From contig JASLAT010000034.1 in assembly GCA_030146915.1 (NCBI GenBank), positions 186,001 through 250,000 of the forward strand: a DNA stretch of 64,000 nucleotides, read 5' to 3'. The notes beneath the pieces are model-generated. The model was not told where the DNA came from. It saw only the letters and a program-made list of their open reading frames with translations, and made no database searches. The translations under genes were made by a program, and so were the position numbers. Shown here in pieces: positions 60,936 through 64,000 of this stretch (its first letter is position 1; every line of letters starts with the position of its first letter). This DNA comes from Tissierellales bacterium. Its GTDB lineage: Bacteria; Bacillota; Clostridia; Tissierellales; Tissierellaceae.

Positions 60936-61202
60936 ATGATAACTAAAGAAGCAAAAGAAGCAATAATAAAAGAATATCAACAACATGAAGGTGATACTGG
61001 TTCACCAGAAGTACAAATAGCGATATTAACTCATAGAATTAACAATGTTAATGCTCACTTAAAGACTCACAAAAAAGATTTCCATTCTAGAAGAGGTCTT
61101 TTAAAGATGGTAGGACAGAGGAGAGGTCTGTTAAAATATTTACAAAATAACGACATTGTAAGATATCGTTCTCTAATTGAAAAATTAGGAATCAGAGGAT
61201 AG
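60936..61202 (+). CDS. rpsO: 30S ribosomal protein S15
   Basis: An 88-residue S15, full length, binding the 16S central domain. HEGDTGSPEVQIAILTHRI, HLKTHKKDFHSRRGLLKMVGQRRGLLKYL (quoted in part: KDFHSRRGLLKMVGQRR) are unmistakable. The ATG follows atggaggtg. It is followed by a terminator and then pnp, the conserved rpsO-pnp pair. Confidence 0.98.
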   Translation: MITKEAKEAIIKEYQQHEGDTGSPEVQIAILTHRINNVNAHLKTHKKDFHSRRGLLKMVGQRRGLLKYLQNNDIVRYRSLIEKLGIRG

Positions 61203-61205
61203 ATA

Positions 61206-61232
61206 AGAGCGGGAATTTTCCCGCTCTATTAA
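61206..61232 (+). terminator. Terminator after rpsO
   Basis: A 10-bp G/C-rich stem (agagcgggaa, 61206-61215, with ttcccgctct, 61218-61227) followed by attaatt. The T run is poor, so partial read-through into pnp is plausible. Confidence 0.75.
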
Positions 61233-61277
61233 TTTATATATAGATAATTATAGATAATTTAGATTAGGAGGTATAAT

Positions 61278-63359
61278 GTGGAGAAAATTTATGAATATAA
61301 CCTTAATGGTGACATTATTAAGGTAAGCATAGGTAAGGTTGCTGAACAAGCTGGGGGAGCATGTTTAATAGAGTATGGTGGTACAGTTGTCTTAGTAACA
61401 GCAACGGCATCTAAAACTCCAAGAGAAGGAATAGACTTTTTCCCTTTGAGTGTGGATTATGAAGAAAGAATGTATGCTGTTGGTAAAATTCCTGGAGGAT
61501 TTATAAAAAGGGAAGGTAGACCAAGCGATAAAGCTGTTCTAACATCAAGACTTATAGACAGACCTATAAGACCCTTGTTTCCAGATGGATATAGAAATGA
61601 CGTACAAGTGATAGCTACTGTTTTATCTGTAGACCAAGACTACTCTTCTGAATTTGTAGCAATGTTAGGATCTTCAATAGCGCTATCAATTTCTGATATT
61701 CCATTTGAAGGACCAACTGGAGCAGTAAATGTAGGACTTATCGATGGTGAATTTATATTAAATCCTAAGAGTGATGATAGAGAGAAATCTGAAATAAACT
61801 TGGTGGTTGCTGGTACTGAAGATGCAATAATGATGGTAGAGGCAGAAGCGAATATAGTACCAGAAGAAAAAATTCTGGAAGGAATCCTATTTGCACATGA
61901 AGAAATAAAACAATTATGCGCTTTTATTTCTGATATCCAAGTAGAAGTAGGAAAAGAAAAACAAGAGTATGAAGTATTCAAACCAGATGAAGATTTGAGA
62001 AGTCAAATAAGTACTTATGCTGAAGAAAAAGTATCAAGCGCATTGCAAACTGTAGATAAGCAAGAAAGGGAAGAAGCTCTAGATCTTGTTAAGGAGTCTA
62101 TAGTTGATAAGTTCTTAGATGAAGATGAAGAATTGCTAAAAGATATCAAAGAGATTATCGATGATATGGTTAAAAATGAAGTAAGAAGATTAATAATAGA
62201 AGAAGGTAAAAGACCGGATGATAGAAAGCCTGATGAAATAAGAACTATTACTTCGGAAGTAGGGCTATTACCTAGAGTTCATGGTTCCGGTTTATTTACA
62301 AGAGGGGAAACACAGGTTTTAACTGCTGCAACATTAGGAGTTTTGAGTGACGCACAAACTATAGATGGTTTAGGTGAAGAAGAGGAAAAAAGATATATGC
62401 ATCATTATAATTTCCCACCATATTGTGTAGGGGATACAAGACCTATGAGAGGACCAGGGAGAAGAGAAGTCGGACATGGTATTTTAGCTGAAAGAGCATT
62501 GAAGCCAGTAATACCTAGTGAAAAAGAATTTCCATATACTTTAAGATTAGTATCGGAAGTTTTAAGTTCTAATGGTTCATCTTCACAAGCAAGTGTTTGT
62601 GGAAGCACATTAGCTTTATTGGATGCAGGAGTTCCTATAAAAGCTCCAGTAGCGGGTATAGCTATGGGACTTATAAAAGAGGGAGATAAACTACAAATAT
62701 TATCAGATATCCAAGGTTTGGAAGATCATTTAGGTGATATGGACTTTAAGATTGCTGGGACAAGAGAAGGTGTAACAGCAATACAAATGGATATAAAAAT
62801 ATCAGGAATAACAAGAGAAATATTACAATCAGCATTACAAGCAGCTAATAAAGGAAGAATTCATATATTAGATAGAATGGAATGTGCGATAGATAAGCCA
62901 AGAGAAGAGTTATCTAAGTATGCTCCAAGAATATATACTATGGAAGTAAATCCTGAAAAGATAGGAAATATAATAGGACCTGGTGGAAAGGTAATAAATC
63001 AAATTATAGATGAAACTGGTGTTAAGATTGATATAGAGGATGATGGCCAAGTATTTATTGCAGCGACAGACTCTGAATCTGGAAAAAAAGCTGTTGAAAT
63101 AATAGAGAACATTGTTAAAGATGTTGAAGTTGGTCAAGTATATAATGGTAAGGTAACCAAAATAACTAATTTTGGAGCATTTGTTGAAATATTGAATGGA
63201 AAAGAAGGATTAGTTCATATCTCAAATATATCACATGATCATGTAAAAAAAGTTGAAGATGTTTTATCGGTAGGAGAGCAAATAGATGTAAAAGTAATGG
63301 AAATAGACAATAGAGGAAGAATAAATTTATCAAGAAAAGAATTACTACCAAAAGAATAG
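61278..63359 (+). CDS. pnp: Polynucleotide phosphorylase
   Basis: A 693-residue 3'-5' phosphorolytic exoribonuclease. Two RNase PH domains (about residues 10-215 and 310-540, with RSLFTRGETQ-type GLFTRGETQVL and the GIAMGLIKEGDKLQILSDIQG region, quoted in part) flank a helical domain; then KH (GNIIGPGGKVINQIIDETG, about 560) and S1 (GKVTKITNFGAFVEILNGKEGLVH, quoted by its core NFGAFVEIL) domains follow. The start is GTG 61278, overlapped by an out-of-frame ATG at 61276. Ribosome site taggaggta. A terminator follows. Confidence 0.98.
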   Translation: MEKIYEYNLNGDIIKVSIGKVAEQAGGACLIEYGGTVVLVTATASKTPREGIDFFPLSVDYEERMYAVGKIPGGFIKREGRPSDKAVLTSRLIDRPIRPLFPDGYRNDVQVIATVLSVDQDYSSEFVAMLGSSIALSISDIPFEGPTGAVNVGLIDGEFILNPKSDDREKSEINLVVAGTEDAIMMVEAEANIVPEEKILEGILFAHEEIKQLCAFISDIQVEVGKEKQEYEVFKPDEDLRSQISTYAEEKVSSALQTVDKQEREEALDLVKESIVDKFLDEDEELLKDIKEIIDDMVKNEVRRLIIEEGKRPDDRKPDEIRTITSEVGLLPRVHGSGLFTRGETQVLTAATLGVLSDAQTIDGLGEEEEKRYMHHYNFPPYCVGDTRPMRGPGRREVGHGILAERALKPVIPSEKEFPYTLRLVSEVLSSNGSSSQASVCGSTLALLDAGVPIKAPVAGIAMGLIKEGDKLQILSDIQGLEDHLGDMDFKIAGTREGVTAIQMDIKISGITREILQSALQAANKGRIHILDRMECAIDKPREELSKYAPRIYTMEVNPEKIGNIIGPGGKVINQIIDETGVKIDIEDDGQVFIAATDSESGKKAVEIIENIVKDVEVGQVYNGKVTKITNFGAFVEILNGKEGLVHISNISHDHVKKVEDVLSVGEQIDVKVMEIDNRGRINLSRKELLPKE

Positions 63360-63371
63360 AAGAAGATATAT

Positions 63372-63399
63372 ACATGAACTCACAGTTCATGTTTTTCTT
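63372..63399 (+). terminator. Terminator after pnp
   Basis: A 9-bp perfect stem (acatgaact, 63372-63380, with agttcatgt, 63384-63392) with loop cac, followed by ttttcttt. Confidence 0.87.
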
Positions 63400-63409
63400 T
63401 ATCTAAAAG

Positions 63410-63438
63410 TTATTAAAAGAAAATATATATGTTATAAT
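63410..63438 (+). promoter_or_regulatory. Possible promoter of pgsA
   Basis: TATAAT (63433-63438) with a poor -35 (TTATTA, 63410-63415) at 17-nt spacing, after the pnp terminator. Confidence 0.4.
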
Positions 63439-63464
63439 ATAAGGAAGAAAACGAGGTGATATAT

Positions 63465-64000
63465 TTGAACTTGGCCAATAAGATAACAATTTTTAGAATG
63501 ATATTAGTACCCATATTTATGGTAACATTATATTCAAATATACCAAATAGTGTTACTTGGGCGGCTGTTATTTTTATAATTGCTGCTTTAACAGATACTT
63601 TAGATGGACATATAGCTAGAAGTAGAAATCTAATTACAGATTTTGGAAAATTTATGGATCCTTTAGCAGATAAAATATTGACTTCAGCTGCATATATCTC
63701 TTTAGTAGATATGGGAAAAATTCCTGCATGGGTAGTAGTTGTAATAATATCTAGGGAATTTGCTATAACTGGACTCAGAACATTAGCGGCATCTTCAGGA
63801 ATAACAATTGCTGCTAGTTCTCTTGGTAAGATAAAAACTATAACTCAGTTATTAGCCTTGACATTACTGTTATTAAATAATTTTCCTTTTAATTATTTTA
63901 ATATTCCGGTTGATATTATAATGTTGTATTTATCTTTATTTTTTACAGTTTTATCAGGGATTGATTATTTAATAAAGAATAAAAAGGTGTTTTTTAATAA
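63465..64000 (+). CDS. pgsA: CDP-diacylglycerol-glycerol-3-phosphate 3-phosphatidyltransferase (3' end outside window)
   Basis: At least 178 residues, nearly the full usual length (about 180-190), running off the right edge in frame. It makes phosphatidylglycerophosphate at the membrane from CDP-diacylglycerol. The CDP-alcohol phosphatidyltransferase motif is complete: D-G-x2-A-R then G-x3-D-x3-D, seen as DGHIARSRNLITDFGKFMDP followed by LADK (about residues 43-70), with four or five hydrophobic segments. Translation starts at TTG 63465 after acgaggtgat. It uses the product of CdsA, encoded earlier in the window. Confidence 0.95.
   Translation, partial: MNLANKITIFRMILVPIFMVTLYSNIPNSVTWAAVIFIIAALTDTLDGHIARSRNLITDFGKFMDPLADKILTSAAYISLVDMGKIPAWVVVVIISREFAITGLRTLAASSGITIAASSLGKIKTITQLLALTLLLLNNFPFNYFNIPVDIIMLYLSLFFTVLSGIDYLIKNKKVFFN

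Overview
The window reads as one continuous stretch of chromosome from a low-G+C, AT-biased Firmicute of the class Clostridia. T-box leaders, CodY, PolC, RNase J, IreB/RuvX/DUF1292, RbgA and TmcAL all point to Firmicutes. A C-terminal RocB-like fragment, an Rrf2-IscS-IscU block and the gene order suggest a Tissierella-like lineage, but that placement is inference; no 16S rRNA gene is present. Almost every gene is on the + strand (the exception is tmcAL), with strong GGAGG-type ribosome binding sites, frequent TTG and GTG starts, and compact intrinsic terminators. I saw no phage, IS element, CRISPR array, tRNA or rRNA.

Layout. 1-965: 3' end of a RocB-like M20 peptidase and its terminator. 970-5440: two aminoacyl-tRNA synthetase genes, asnS and leuS, each behind its own promoter and T-box leader (specifiers AAC and CUU). 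5489-9705: DegV-family lipid-binding protein, the iron-sulfur block rrf2/iscR-iscS-iscU with a consensus promoter, and an AI-2E-family membrane protein. 9707-15810: alaS, ireB-ruvX-DUF1292, fur, rnj. 15854-20330: split lysO, then mltG-trmR-trhP-udk (as yrrL-yrrM-yrrO-udk in Bacillus). 20342-21538 (minus): tmcAL. 21785-24299: two tandem acetate kinases. 24306-33323: yceD-rpmF, plsX-acpP-rnc-radical SAM-smc-ftsY. 33329-38899: ylxM-ffh-rpsP-khpA-rimM-trmD-rplS-rbgA-rnhB. 38900-40035: about 1.1 kb without an intact gene, containing the decayed end of dprA. 40036-42915: topA-codY. 42927-53730: rpsB-tsf-pyrH-frr-uppS-cdsA-rseP-ispG-polC. 53727-59896: rimP-nusA-infB-rbfA-nrnA-truB. 59905 to end: ribF, rpsO, pnp and an almost complete pgsA.

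How it works together. This is a core information-processing and envelope region: translation (three tRNA synthetases, seven translation or ribosomal-protein genes, ribosome assembly and tRNA/rRNA modification), protein targeting (ylxM, ffh, ftsY), RNA decay (rnc, rnj, pnp, nrnA), chromosome structure and replication (smc, topA, polC, rnhB), lipid and isoprenoid synthesis (plsX, acpP, cdsA, pgsA, uppS, ispG) and global regulation (codY, fur, Rrf2). Much of the control appears to sit in RNA leaders: two T-boxes, structured leaders before rpsB, rplS and rpsO, a hairpin before rnc, and a terminator hairpin inside the rimP-nusA leader.

Novelty. I do not see an undescribed multi-gene system. The best leads are local: the dprA graveyard and a promoter that seems to have arisen inside it; a 174-bp in-frame tandem repeat in the FtsY N-terminal extension; a possible attenuator ahead of rimP-nusA combined with loss of ylxR/ylxQ and an acidic NusA tail; a GNRA-capped hairpin in front of rnc; an ackA tandem pair with a changed signature in copy 1; and canonical genes missing from their usual places (dxr, FASII genes, dprA).
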